Assembly (NCBI GenBank): GCA_014763515.1 | Contig: JACXVH010000035.1 | Location: forward strand, 1-10,860 | Reading direction: 5' to 3' | DNA: 10,860 nt | DNA from: Flavobacteriaceae bacterium | GTDB lineage: Bacteria; Bacteroidota; Bacteroidia; Flavobacteriales; Flavobacteriaceae | Shown: positions 1-6,286 of the stretch, one piece after another | Layout of the letters: each line of letters opens with the position of its first letter | Position numbering within the stretch: position 1 is the first letter of the stretch | The notes under the pieces: model-generated | The model's input: the letters and a program-made list of their open reading frames with translations, nothing else | Told to the model about the DNA's origin: nothing | Databases searched by the model: none | Program-made: the position numbers and the translations under genes

Positions 1-28
1 CAATTGGATTTTTACCTATTCTTGACAT
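1..28 (-). CDS. rplF: 50S ribosomal protein uL6, N-terminal fragment cut by the window edge
   Basis: Only the first nine codons are in the window. They read MSRIGKNPI, the characteristic start of bacterial uL6, and the gene runs off the left edge. The ATG lies 15 nt after the rpsH stop, and rplF follows rpsH in the standard spc operon order, so content and context agree. uL6 is a large-subunit protein near the factor-binding region. No Shine-Dalgarno sequence is visible in the 15-nt gap, as for the other genes here. The call rests on nine residues plus synteny. Confidence 0.9.
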
Positions 29-43
29 GCTTTCGTCTTTTTA

Positions 44-442
44 TTAATATACGTAACAAATTACTTCTCCACCAACATTAAGTTGTTTTGCTTGTTTTCC
101 TGTCATAACACCTTTTGATGTAGAAACAATAGCACAACCTAAACCATTTAAAATTCTTGGTAAGTTAGAAGAGCTAGCATATTTACGTAAACCTGGTTTA
201 CTAATTCTTTGGATATCTCTAATTACAGACTCTTTAGTTTCTTTATCATACTTAAGAGCGATTTTAATAGTACCTTGCACACTATTATCTTCGAATTTGT
301 AACTCAAGATATAACCTTGATCGAATAAAATTTTTGTAATTTCCTTTTTTAAATTAGATGCAGGAATTTCAACAACTTTGTGTTGAGCTCTAGATGCATT
401 TCTAACTCTTGTAAGAAAATCTGCAATTGGATCTGTATACAT
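44..442 (-). CDS. rpsH: 30S ribosomal protein uS8
   Basis: This encodes 132 residues beginning MYTDPIADFLTRVRNA, the usual uS8 start in Bacteroidota, and ending GGEVICYVY. uS8 is a primary 16S rRNA binder (helix 21 region) needed for assembly of the small-subunit platform. The C-terminal RNA-binding segment is intact, with STSKGVMTGKQA near residues 106-117. The frame stays open upstream to a TTG at 502, but the extra 20 residues match nothing in the family and lie inside a predicted structured leader, so the ATG at 442 is preferred. Unlike its neighbours the gene is preceded by 194 non-coding nt containing its own promoter. In E. coli uS8 represses the spc operon by binding its mRNA; that makes the leader here a natural place to look for autoregulation, but nothing in the sequence proves it. 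Confidence 0.98.
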   Translation of the reverse strand: MYTDPIADFLTRVRNASRAQHKVVEIPASNLKKEITKILFDQGYILSYKFEDNSVQGTIKIALKYDKETKESVIRDIQRISKPGLRKYASSSNLPRILNGLGCAIVSTSKGVMTGKQAKQLNVGGEVICYVY

Positions 443-462
443 ATTAAACAATTTGCGGTCCC

Positions 463-500
463 GGTTTTCAAGAGGCAACCCACTCCTTGAACCTAAAACC
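463..500 (-). promoter_or_regulatory. Second predicted stem-loop of the rpsH leader RNA
   Basis: In minus-strand RNA, GGUU and UUCAAG (500-497 and 491-486) pair with CUUGAA and AACC (472-467 and 466-463). That gives ten base pairs interrupted by a one-sided five-nt bulge (UUAGG). The 13-nt terminal loop may close by two more pairs. The element ends 20 nt before the rpsH ATG and contains an AAGGAG word at 488-483. It is seen by eye only, with no energy calculation. It could be part of a protein-binding leader or a chance fold. Confidence 0.45.
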
Positions 501-532
501 AATTAATTTCAAATTTATATTTACTCCTATAA

Positions 533-568
533 GCCGCAATAGCACTCTTTTTAGAGCACTTTTGCGAC
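533..568 (-). promoter_or_regulatory. Strong stem-loop in the rpsH leader RNA
   Basis: Two 16-nt arms (568-553 and 548-533) flank an AAAA loop. In minus-strand RNA 15 of 16 positions pair, with one A-A mismatch and three G-U wobbles. On the plus strand those three wobbles would be C-A mismatches, so the structure fits a transcript running toward rpsH specifically. It is not followed by a U-run (UUAUAGG follows), so it does not look like an intrinsic terminator. It lies about 90 nt before the rpsH start codon. A cis-acting regulatory role is inferred. Confidence 0.65.
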
Positions 569-589
569 TTACAAGAATACTTTTCAAAC

Positions 590-615
590 AAAAAGTGTGC
601 AAATGTACACTTTTT
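590..615 (-). terminator. Terminator-like palindrome after rpsN, overlapping a promoter
   Basis: Perfect nine-nt arms (615-607 and 598-590, AAAAAGTGT and ACACTTTTT) surround an eight-nt spacer, in which one further C-G pair can form past an A-C mismatch. Minus-strand read-through RNA would form an A-tract/stem/U5 hairpin 22 nt after the rpsN stop, the layout of a weak intrinsic terminator. The stem core is short and poor in GC, so efficiency is doubtful. The palindrome covers the -7 element of the promoter at 600-630, so it could instead be a symmetric operator. Confidence 0.4.
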
Positions 616-630
616 ATTTATAATAACAAA
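600..630 (-). promoter_or_regulatory. Consensus Bacteroidota promoter inside the operon, driving rpsH onward
   Basis: Read on the minus strand, TTTG (630-627), exactly 19 nt, then TACATTTG (607-600) reproduce the Bacteroidota housekeeping promoter consensus TTTG-N19-TAnnTTTG with no mismatch. The start point should fall near 593-596, giving a leader of about 150 nt before the rpsH ATG. The promoter begins seven nt after the rpsN stop codon, in the only long gap of the operon. Element identity and spacing are seen directly; activity is inferred. Confidence 0.8.
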
Positions 631-636
631 TTTTTC

Positions 637-906
637 TTACCAGCTTGATTTTTTAACACCTGGAATTAGTCCTTGGTTAGCCATCTCACGGAATGTTACA
701 CGTGAAATACCAAATTGACGCATGTAACCTCTTGGTCTTCCTGTTAATTTACAACGATTGTGTAAACGTACAGGTGAACCATTTTTAGGTAATTTCTGTA
801 ATGCTTCATAATCTCCAGCTTCTTTTAAAGCTTTTCTTTTTTCAGCATATTTAGCTACTAGCGCTTCTCTTTTAGCCTCACGGGCTTTCATAGATTCTTT
901 AGCCAT
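637..906 (-). CDS. rpsN: 30S ribosomal protein uS14, zinc-free type
   Basis: This encodes 89 residues beginning MAKESMKAREAKREALVAKY and ending GLIPGVKKSSW, the usual length and ends of the long bacterial uS14. uS14 is a late-binding protein of the 30S head. The conserved core HNRCKLTGRPRGYMRQFGISR spans about residues 49-69. It has a single Cys instead of the four zinc ligands of the short C+ paralogue, so this is the C- (zinc-independent) form. The ATG lies three nt after the rplE stop. It is the last gene before the 194-nt gap, and a terminator-like palindrome and a new promoter follow its stop codon at once, so it may be the last gene of an upstream transcript. Confidence 0.98.
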   Translation of the reverse strand: MAKESMKAREAKREALVAKYAEKRKALKEAGDYEALQKLPKNGSPVRLHNRCKLTGRPRGYMRQFGISRVTFREMANQGLIPGVKKSSW

Positions 907-909
907 GTC

Positions 910-1461
910 TTAATTCTTTTTAAAAGGTAAACCCAATTCTGCTAATAATGATTTTGCTTCTTTATCTGTGTTAGCAGATGTAACGAAAGTGATGTCGAAA
1001 CCAGCAATTCTATTTACTTTATCGATATCAATCTCAGGGAAGATGATTTGCTCAACAACTCCTAAGTTATAGTTACCTCTACCATCGAAACCATTAGATT
1101 TGATTCCACCGAAGTCACGTACACGAGGTAAAGATGAAGTAACAAGTCTATCTAAAAACTCATACATTCTTTCGCCACGTAAAGTAACTTTAGCACCAAT
1201 TGGCATACCTTTTCTTAATTTGAAAGACGCAACGTCTTTCTTAGAAATAGTAGCTACTGCTTTTTGACCAGTAATTTTGGTGATTTCTTCTACAGCGTGA
1301 TCAACTAATTTTTTATCAGATACAGCTGCACCAACTCCACGGCTTACAACTATTTTTTCAAGTTTAGGAACTTGCATTACATTTTTGTAACCGAACTCTT
1401 CTGTAAGAGCAGCGATAACTCTACTCTTATATTCTTCTTTTAATCTAGGTATATAAGCCAT
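910..1461 (-). CDS. rplE: 50S ribosomal protein uL5
   Basis: This encodes 183 residues beginning MAYIPRLKEEYKSRVIAAL, typical for uL5. uL5 binds 5S rRNA in the central protuberance and touches the P-site tRNA and the small-subunit head. Family motifs are intact: PKLEKIVVSRGVG (about residues 32-44), the TGQKAVAT stretch, FKLRKGMPIGAKVTLRG, and the C-terminal FPEIDIDKVNRIAGFDITFV segment. It starts two nt after the rplX stop and ends three nt before rpsN. No Shine-Dalgarno sequence is present. In E. coli the uS8-binding mRNA site lies near the start of this gene; the tight two-nt junction here leaves little room for one. Confidence 0.98.
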   Translation of the reverse strand: MAYIPRLKEEYKSRVIAALTEEFGYKNVMQVPKLEKIVVSRGVGAAVSDKKLVDHAVEEITKITGQKAVATISKKDVASFKLRKGMPIGAKVTLRGERMYEFLDRLVTSSLPRVRDFGGIKSNGFDGRGNYNLGVVEQIIFPEIDIDKVNRIAGFDITFVTSANTDKEAKSLLAELGLPFKKN

Positions 1462-1463
1462 AA

Positions 1464-1778
1464 CTATAATACTTGATTAGATTTTTTTGAAAATCTTACT
1501 TTCTTATCTCCTTCAATTTTATAACCAACTTTAGTAACCGATTTTGTTTTAGAATCAATTAAAGATAAGTTAGAAATATGAATAGGAGCCTCTTTCTTAA
1601 CGATACCACCTTGAGGGTTTTTTGCGCTTGGTTTAGTGTGTTTTGAAACCATGTTTACACCTTCAACTATCGCTTTATTTGCTTCACGAAGAACGCGCAC
1701 AACTTTACCTTCAGTACCTTTATGGTCACCTGCGATAACTTTCACAACGTCTCCTGATTTAATTTTTAGCTTTGCCAT
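1464..1778 (-). CDS. rplX: 50S ribosomal protein uL24
   Basis: This encodes 104 residues beginning MAKLKIKSGDVVKVIAGDHKG. The N-terminal KOW motif (about residues 7-33, GDVVKVIAGDHKGTEGKVV) is clear, followed by the conserved VEGVNMVSKHTKP and the end KKVRFSKKSNQVL. uL24 is an assembly initiator at the polypeptide exit side of the large subunit. A second ATG lies directly upstream (1781-1779), so the protein may carry one extra Met. The shorter form is preferred because it gives the usual 104-residue length. The gene lies between rplN (11 nt upstream of the chosen start) and rplE (two nt downstream), as in the standard order. Confidence 0.97.
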   Translation of the reverse strand: MAKLKIKSGDVVKVIAGDHKGTEGKVVRVLREANKAIVEGVNMVSKHTKPSAKNPQGGIVKKEAPIHISNLSLIDSKTKSVTKVGYKIEGDKKVRFSKKSNQVL

Positions 1779-1789
1779 CATTTTTAGAA

Positions 1790-2158
1790 TTAAAGCACCT
1801 CAGGTGCTAATGATACAATTTTCATGAATTGTTTTTCACGAAGTTCTCTAGCTACAGGGCCGAATACACGAGTACCTCTCATTTCACCTGCTGCGTTTAA
1901 TAAAACACAAGCATTATCATCGAAACGGATGTAAGATCCATCAGCTCTTCTAACTTCTTTCTTAGTACGAACAACAACTGCAGTTGAAACAGCTCCTTTT
2001 TTAACGTTTCCGTTAGGAGTTGCATCTTTAATTGCAACTACAATTTTGTCACCTACAGAGGCGTAACGACGTTTCGTTCCTCCTAAAACACGAATAGTTA
2101 AAACTTCTTTAGCTCCCGTGTTGTCTGCTACTTTTAATCTTGACTCTTGTTGTACCAT
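1790..2158 (-). CDS. rplN: 50S ribosomal protein uL14
   Basis: This encodes 122 residues, the standard bacterial length, beginning MVQQESRLKVADNTGAKEV. Hallmarks are ADNTGAK (residues 11-17), VLGGTKRRYASVGDKIVVAIK, the KGAVSTAVVVRTKK segment, and the C-terminal RGTRVFGPVARELREK. uL14 sits at the subunit interface (bridge B8), where factors such as RsfS can dock. Its start is two nt after the rpsQ stop, which suggests translational coupling. Nothing about it is unusual. Confidence 0.98.
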   Translation of the reverse strand: MVQQESRLKVADNTGAKEVLTIRVLGGTKRRYASVGDKIVVAIKDATPNGNVKKGAVSTAVVVRTKKEVRRADGSYIRFDDNACVLLNAAGEMRGTRVFGPVARELREKQFMKIVSLAPEVL

Positions 2159-2160
2159 AA

Positions 2161-2418
2161 TTACTTCGCTCTTTCAATGATTTCAACTAATCTCCAACAT
2201 TTAGATTTACTTAAAGGACGTGTTTCCATGATTCTTACAGTATCTCCAATATTACAATCGTTCGTTTCGTCGTGCGCAACATATTTTTTAGTTTTCAACA
2301 CGAACTTACCATATAATGGGTGCTTCACTCTTCTAGTTTCAGAAACAACAATAGATTTCTCCATTTTGTTACTTGTAACAACACCAATTCTTTCTTTTCT
2401 TAAATTTCTATTTTCCAT
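2161..2418 (-). CDS. rpsQ: 30S ribosomal protein uS17
   Basis: This encodes 85 residues beginning MENRNLRKERIGVVTSNKMEK. The OB-fold features of uS17 are visible: the GVVTSNKMEKSIVV strand pair (about residues 12-25), HPLYGKFVLKTKKYVAHDE (about 33-51) and the conserved IGDTVRIMETRPLSKSKCWRLV (about 57-78). uS17 is a primary 16S rRNA binder of the 30S body. It follows rpmC by 17 nt and precedes rplN by two nt. The length and ends agree with Bacteroidota homologues. Confidence 0.98.
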   Translation of the reverse strand: MENRNLRKERIGVVTSNKMEKSIVVSETRRVKHPLYGKFVLKTKKYVAHDETNDCNIGDTVRIMETRPLSKSKCWRLVEIIERAK

Positions 2419-2435
2419 CTTTCAGCAGAATACAA

Positions 2436-2627
2436 TTATTGTAACTCTCTTTTAGTTAACTCTGTAGCTATTCTCGCAACCGCTCTTCTTACATTTCTTA
2501 ATTGAAGAGGATTTTCAATAGGAGAAATAGTGTGAGCATTTTTAAGGTCGGCATAAGTTTTCTTTAACTCACTAAGTTTCTCTTGTAACTCAGCTGCAGA
2601 TAGATTTTTTATTTCTGATTGTTTCAT
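2436..2627 (-). CDS. rpmC: 50S ribosomal protein uL29
   Basis: This encodes 63 residues, all predicted helical, in the two-helix hairpin arrangement of uL29: an N-terminal helix with LSAAELQEKLSELKKTYADL (about residues 9-28) and a C-terminal helix with NPLQLRNVRRAVARIATEL (about 39-57). uL29 sits at the exit tunnel with uL23 and forms part of the docking platform for trigger factor and SRP. It is flanked by 17-nt gaps on both sides. The upstream gap is almost entirely an AATT repeat. Confidence 0.97.
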   Translation of the reverse strand: MKQSEIKNLSAAELQEKLSELKKTYADLKNAHTISPIENPLQLRNVRRAVARIATELTKRELQ

Positions 2628-2630
2628 AAT

Positions 2631-2647
2631 AATTAATTAATTAATTA
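2631..2647. repeat. Short AATT tetranucleotide repeat between rplP and rpmC
   Basis: Four tandem AATT units plus one base fill the rplP-rpmC gap and run into the rplP stop codon (TAA at 2647-2645). The repeat is self-complementary. In RNA it leaves an AU-only sequence upstream of the rpmC start, which may keep that start unstructured. A functional role is not shown. Confidence 0.6.
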
Positions 2648-3064
2648 TGCTTCGAAATCTCTAGCAACAATAAACTTAGTTTTAACAGGAAGTTTTTGTG
2701 CAGCAAGACGTAAAGCCTCTTTTGCAACAGATAGTGGCACACCACCAACTTCAAACATAATTCTTCCTGGTTTTACAACTGCAGCCCAATATTCAACTGC
2801 ACCTTTACCTTTACCCATACGTACTTCAAGAGGTTTCTTTGTAATAGGTTTATCTGGGAAGATTTTAATCCATAATTGTCCTTCCCTTTTCATATATCTA
2901 GTTGCAGCGATACGAGCAGCTTCGATTTGACGAGAAGTAATGAAAGAATAATCTAAAGATTTAATTCCGAACATTCCGTTAGAAAGTTCATGACCTCTTT
3001 GAGATACTCCTTTCATTTTACCTTTCTGTACCTTACGGTATTTTGTTCTTTTAGGCTGTAACAT
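2645..3064 (-). CDS. rplP: 50S ribosomal protein uL16
   Basis: This encodes 139 residues beginning MLQPKRTKYRKVQKGKMKG, the invariant uL16 start. uL16 lies by the A-site cleft of the 50S subunit and is a late-assembly protein. Conserved blocks are IEAARIAATRYMKREGQLWIK (48-67), FPDKPITKKPLEVRMGKGKG (69-88) and EYWAAVVKPGRIMFEVGGV (91-109). Arg82 in the VRMGKGKG motif matches the arginine that E. coli YcfD/RoxA hydroxylates; whether it is modified here cannot be told. The gene starts 20 nt after the rpsC stop. Confidence 0.98.
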   Translation of the reverse strand: MLQPKRTKYRKVQKGKMKGVSQRGHELSNGMFGIKSLDYSFITSRQIEAARIAATRYMKREGQLWIKIFPDKPITKKPLEVRMGKGKGAVEYWAAVVKPGRIMFEVGGVPLSVAKEALRLAAQKLPVKTKFIVARDFEA

Positions 3065-3084
3065 TTTTCTTTAATTTAAAATAA

Positions 3085-3813
3085 TTACTTTCTTTTACGA
3101 GCTGGTTTACCAGATTTACCTTGATTTCCATTTCCTGAAGATTTAGACTTTTGTTTGTCCATACCTACAAGTGGAGATAAATCTCTTTTACCGTAAACTT
3201 CACCTTTCATGATCCATACTTTGATACCCATTCTACCGTAAGTAGTATGAGCTTCAGCTAAAGCATAATCGATGTCTGCTCTAAAAGTTGATAGAGGAAT
3301 TCTACCTTCTTTGAAGTGCTCAGAACGAGCCATTTCAGCACCGTTTAAACGACCAGAAATCATAACTTTGATTCCCTCCGCATTCATTCTCATTGCAGCA
3401 GCAATAGCCATTTTAATAGCTCTTCTGTAAGAAATTCTGCTTTCAATTTGACGAGCAATACTGTTAGCTACTAAATAAGCATCTAACTCAGGTCTTTTAA
3501 TTTCAAAGATGTTAATTTGAACCTCTTTGTCAGTAATTTTCTTAAGTTCTTCTTTTAACTTGTCTACCTCTTGACCACCTTTCCCGATAATGATACCAGG
3601 TCTAGCAGTAGTGATAGTAACGGTTACAAGCTTTAAAGTTCTCTCGATAATTATCTTAGAAACACTAGCTTTTGATAAACGCGCATGGATATACTTACGG
3701 ATCTTGTAATCCTCAGCGATTTTATCTCCGTAGTCATTTCCACCGTACCAGTTTGAGTCCCATCCTCTGATGATACCAAGTCTATTTCCGATTGGATTTG
3801 TCTTTTGTCCCAT
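3085..3813 (-). CDS. rpsC: 30S ribosomal protein uS3
   Basis: This encodes 242 residues beginning MGQKTNPIGNRLGIIRGWDS. The type-2 KH domain carries its GXXG loop as GKGG at residues 77-80 (RPGIIIGKGGQEVDKL). The C-terminal domain has ISYRRAIKMAIAAAMR (127-142), with Arg130, Arg131 and Lys134 matching the residues linked to mRNA helicase activity at the entry tunnel in E. coli, and GRMGIKVWIMKGEVYGKRDL (193-212). Residues from about 219 to the end form a low-complexity Lys/Ser/Gly/Asn tail ending PARKRK, common in Bacteroidota and probably disordered. The gene follows rplV by eight nt. Confidence 0.98.
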   Translation of the reverse strand: MGQKTNPIGNRLGIIRGWDSNWYGGNDYGDKIAEDYKIRKYIHARLSKASVSKIIIERTLKLVTVTITTARPGIIIGKGGQEVDKLKEELKKITDKEVQINIFEIKRPELDAYLVANSIARQIESRISYRRAIKMAIAAAMRMNAEGIKVMISGRLNGAEMARSEHFKEGRIPLSTFRADIDYALAEAHTTYGRMGIKVWIMKGEVYGKRDLSPLVGMDKQKSKSSGNGNQGKSGKPARKRK

Positions 3814-3821
3814 ACTGTTTA

Positions 3822-4229
3822 TTAGCTTTGTGTGTTATTATTTTCTCCTAACACGATAGTTACGTGGTTAGAGCGTTTTCTAATTCTGTGTGCACGACCT
3901 TGTGGAGCTGGACGAAGTCTTTTTAACATCATACCTCCATCAACACGGATCTCTTTTACAAATAAGCCAGCTTCTTCTAAATTAGCCTCAGCATTTTTTT
4001 GCTGATAGTTGTTAATTGCTGATAACAACAATTTCTCTAATTTTCTAGAAGCTTCTTTTTGACTAAATCTTAATATATTTAGAGCTAATTCTACTTTCTT
4101 ACCTCTTACTAAGTCAGCTACTAAACGCATCTTTCTAGGTGAAGTAGGGCAATTGTTTAATTTAGCAAAAGCAACTTGTGCTTTAGCTTCCTTAACTTGC
4201 TCGGCTCTTTCTCTTTTACGAACTCCCAT
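3822..4229 (-). CDS. rplV: 50S ribosomal protein uL22
   Basis: This encodes 135 residues. The family core starts at PTSPRKMRLVADLVRGKKV (28-46). The long beta-hairpin that lines the exit tunnel, where macrolide-resistance changes arise in other bacteria, is GGMMLKRLRPAPQGRAHRI (98-116). It carries no obvious insertion or deletion. Compared with E. coli there is a basic, Ala/Lys-rich N-terminal extension of about 17 residues (MGVRKRERAEQVKEAKAQ) and a short polar tail (ENNNTQS). Both are typical of flavobacterial uL22. It starts nine nt after rpsS and ends eight nt before rpsC. Confidence 0.98.
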   Translation of the reverse strand: MGVRKRERAEQVKEAKAQVAFAKLNNCPTSPRKMRLVADLVRGKKVELALNILRFSQKEASRKLEKLLLSAINNYQQKNAEANLEEAGLFVKEIRVDGGMMLKRLRPAPQGRAHRIRKRSNHVTIVLGENNNTQS

Positions 4230-4238
4230 AGCTTCTTA

Positions 4239-4517
4239 TTATTTTTTACCTTTATTTTTTGCACCAGCGTGACCACGAAATGATCTAGTTGGCGAAAATT
4301 CTCCTAATTTATGACCTACCATGTTCTCAGTTACGTAAACAGGAACAAATTGACGACCATTATGTACCGCGATAGTTTGTCCAACGAAATCTGGAGTAAT
4401 CATAGAAGCTCTTGACCATGTTTTGATCACAGCTTTGTTTCCATTCTCAGCGTTTTCTAAAACTTTCTTCTCTAATTTATAGTGTACGTAAGGTCCTTTT
4501 TTTAATGAACGTGCCAT
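4239..4517 (-). CDS. rpsS: 30S ribosomal protein uS19
   Basis: This encodes 92 residues beginning MARSLKKGPYVHYKLEKKV. Signature blocks are IKTWSRASMITPDFVGQTIAVHNG (about 31-54), VYVTENMVGHKLGEFSPTR (about 60-78) and the C-terminal FRGHAGAKNKGKK. uS19 forms the top of the 30S head with uS13 and takes part in intersubunit contacts. Its start lies ten nt after the rplB stop. There is no sign of a separate promoter or leader at this position. Confidence 0.98.
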   Translation of the reverse strand: MARSLKKGPYVHYKLEKKVLENAENGNKAVIKTWSRASMITPDFVGQTIAVHNGRQFVPVYVTENMVGHKLGEFSPTRSFRGHAGAKNKGKK

Positions 4518-4527
4518 GTCTATCTAA

Positions 4528-5352
4528 TTATTTCTTTCTACGTTCTACAATATACTTATTACTCGGGTTGACCTTAGAACGAGTTCTATAACCTTTAGCA
4601 GGTAAACCTTTTCTTGAACGTGGGTGACCTCCAGAAGAACGTCCTTCACCACCTCCCATTGGGTGATCAACAGGGTTCATTGCTACCGGTCTAGTTCTAG
4701 GTCTTCTACCTAACCATCTTGATCTACCAGCTTTACCTGATACAACTAATTGGTGATCTGAGTTAGATACTGCTCCAATTGTAGCCGTACAAGTTAACAA
4801 GATTAATCTTGTTTCACCAGAAGGCATTTTAATTGTAGCATATTTTCCATCTCTTGCCATTAACTGAGCAAAAGTTCCTGCAGAACGAGCAATAACTGCT
4901 CCTTGACCTGGTCTTAATTCGATACAAGAAATAACTGTACCTAGAGGAATTTTACTTAAAGGTAATGCATTTCCAATTTCAGGAGCTGCATTCTCACCAG
5001 AAACTACAGTTTGTCCAACTTGTAATCCATTTTGCGCAATGATGTAAGTTTTAGCTCCATCAGCATAAGCGATTAATGAAATAAAAGCTGAACGATTTGG
5101 ATCGTACTCAATAGTTTTAACTACAGCTGGAACACCAGCTTTAGCTCTTTTAAAATCTACAACACGATACTTTTGTTTGTGACCACCACCTGTGTAGCGC
5201 ATGGTCATCTTTCCTTGACTATTTCTACCTCCTGAGTTTTTTTTCGGAGCCAATAATGACTTTTCCGGCTTATCAGTTGTAATAGTGTCAAAGCTATTTA
5301 CAACTCTAAAACGCTGACCCGGGGTAATAGGTTTTAATTTTCTAACTGACAT
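4528..5352 (-). CDS. rplB: 50S ribosomal protein uL2
   Basis: This encodes 274 residues beginning MSVRKLKPITPGQRFRVV. uL2 is a core 23S rRNA binder required for subunit association and peptidyl-transferase centre assembly. The RNA-binding OB-like domain is followed by the SH3-like domain and the near-invariant C-terminal segment MNPVDHPMGGGEGRSSGGHP (225-244). His230 in that segment matches the conserved His229 of E. coli. The length and the end (SNKYIVERRKK) are complete. The ATG is six nt after rplW, with an A/T-rich upstream region and no Shine-Dalgarno sequence. Confidence 0.98.
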   Translation of the reverse strand: MSVRKLKPITPGQRFRVVNSFDTITTDKPEKSLLAPKKNSGGRNSQGKMTMRYTGGGHKQKYRVVDFKRAKAGVPAVVKTIEYDPNRSAFISLIAYADGAKTYIIAQNGLQVGQTVVSGENAAPEIGNALPLSKIPLGTVISCIELRPGQGAVIARSAGTFAQLMARDGKYATIKMPSGETRLILLTCTATIGAVSNSDHQLVVSGKAGRSRWLGRRPRTRPVAMNPVDHPMGGGEGRSSGGHPRSRKGLPAKGYRTRSKVNPSNKYIVERRKK

Positions 5353-5358
5353 TTTCTA

Positions 5359-5649
5359 TTAGATATTATTATAAAAATCTATTGTTTCACCCTCTTGAAC
5401 TTGAACAACTGCTTTTTTGTAAGCATTTGTTTTTCCACTGATTAAACCACTTTTGGTATATTTAACACTTCTATCAGCTCTATAGTTCATAATATTTACA
5501 GCAACAACATTCACTCCATAAGCAGCCTCAACTGCATTTTTGATTTGAATTTTGTTAGCATTCTTAGCAACTACAAAACCAAAACGGTTAAAAACTTCAC
5601 CATCTTTGGTAATTTTTTCAGTAATAATTGGCTTAATAATGATACTCAT
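5359..5649 (-). CDS. rplW: 50S ribosomal protein uL23
   Basis: This encodes 96 residues beginning MSIIIKPIITEKITKDGEVF. The conserved IKPIITEK start, the NKIQIKNAVEAAYGVNVVAVN segment (about 32-52) and the C-terminal KKAVVQVQEGETIDFYNNI strands identify uL23. It sits at the tunnel exit and is the main docking site for trigger factor and SRP. The variable loop between the strands (YRADRSVKYTKSGLISGKTN) is of ordinary length. It follows rplD by ten nt and precedes rplB by six nt. Confidence 0.97.
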   Translation of the reverse strand: MSIIIKPIITEKITKDGEVFNRFGFVVAKNANKIQIKNAVEAAYGVNVVAVNIMNYRADRSVKYTKSGLISGKTNAYKKAVVQVQEGETIDFYNNI

Positions 5650-5659
5650 AACCTTATTA

Positions 5660-6286
5660 TTAACTTAAATTAGATTCAATTCCGTTTACTGAACCTTCAG
5701 TTAAAACTAAACTCTTAGCATTCATTACGGCATAAGTATTTAATTCTGAAGCAGTTACAACAGAAGTTGATTGTAAATTGCGCGACGACAAATATACATT
5801 TTTATTTGTATCACCCAATACGAATAATGACTTTTTACTATCTAACCCTAAAGCTTTCAATACATTAATGAAATTTTTAGTGCTTGGCGCTTCAAATGTA
5901 AAATCTTCTACAACTACTAAGTTAGACTCTTGAGCTTTTAATGATAAAGCTGATTTACGAGCTAATCTTTTTAAGTTTTTATTTAATTTGAAAGAATAGT
6001 TTCTTGGTTTTGGACCAAAAATTCTACCACCACCTACAAATACAGGAGATTTAACACTACCTGCACGAGCTGTACCTGTACCTTTTTGTTTTTTAATTTT
6101 ACGAGTACTTCCAGCTACCTCAGCTCTCTCTTTAGACTTGTGAGTACCTTGTCTTTGATTTGCTAAATATTGTTTAACATCAAGATAAAGAGCATGGTTA
6201 TTAGGCTCAATTGCGAAAACAGAGTCAGAAAGTTGCACTTTACGACCTGTATCTTTTCCGTTGATATCTAATACTTTTACTTCCAT
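5660..6286 (-). CDS. rplD: 50S ribosomal protein uL4
   Basis: This encodes 208 residues. The internal loop that reaches into the exit tunnel is KIKKQKGTGTARAGSVKSP (about 63-81), followed by GGGRIFGPKPRNYSFKLNK (about 85-103). Both are complete. In E. coli uL4 also represses its own S10 operon through leader binding and attenuation; no equivalent of that long leader is visible here, since the predicted leader before rplC is only about 55 nt. The start codon overlaps the rplC stop by one base (TAATG), so translation is probably coupled. Confidence 0.98.
   Translation of the reverse strand: MEVKVLDINGKDTGRKVQLSDSVFAIEPNNHALYLDVKQYLANQRQGTHKSKERAEVAGSTRKIKKQKGTGTARAGSVKSPVFVGGGRIFGPKPRNYSFKLNKNLKRLARKSALSLKAQESNLVVVEDFTFEAPSTKNFINVLKALGLDSKKSLFVLGDTNKNVYLSSRNLQSTSVVTASELNTYAVMNAKSLVLTEGSVNGIESNLS

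Noticed and set aside
443..502. N-terminal extension of uS8 by 20 residues from a TTG at 502
   Set aside because: The family start is MYTDPIADF at 442, the extra residues resemble nothing in uS8, and the stretch overlaps predicted leader structure.
468..512. A 14-codon leader peptide in the rpsH leader starting at TTG 512 with AGGAG upstream
   Set aside because: The spacing of 11 nt is long, the start is a rare codon, the organism type rarely uses Shine-Dalgarno initiation, and no regulatory codon bias is seen.
1636..1827. Plus-strand open frame of 63 codons over rplX
   Set aside because: It is antisense to a certain ribosomal gene, with no family resemblance or plausible control signals.
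2147..2455. Plus-strand open frame of 102 codons over rpsQ
   Set aside because: It is an antisense shadow of rpsQ and its flanks; the hydrophobic look comes from complementing Lys/Glu-rich codons.
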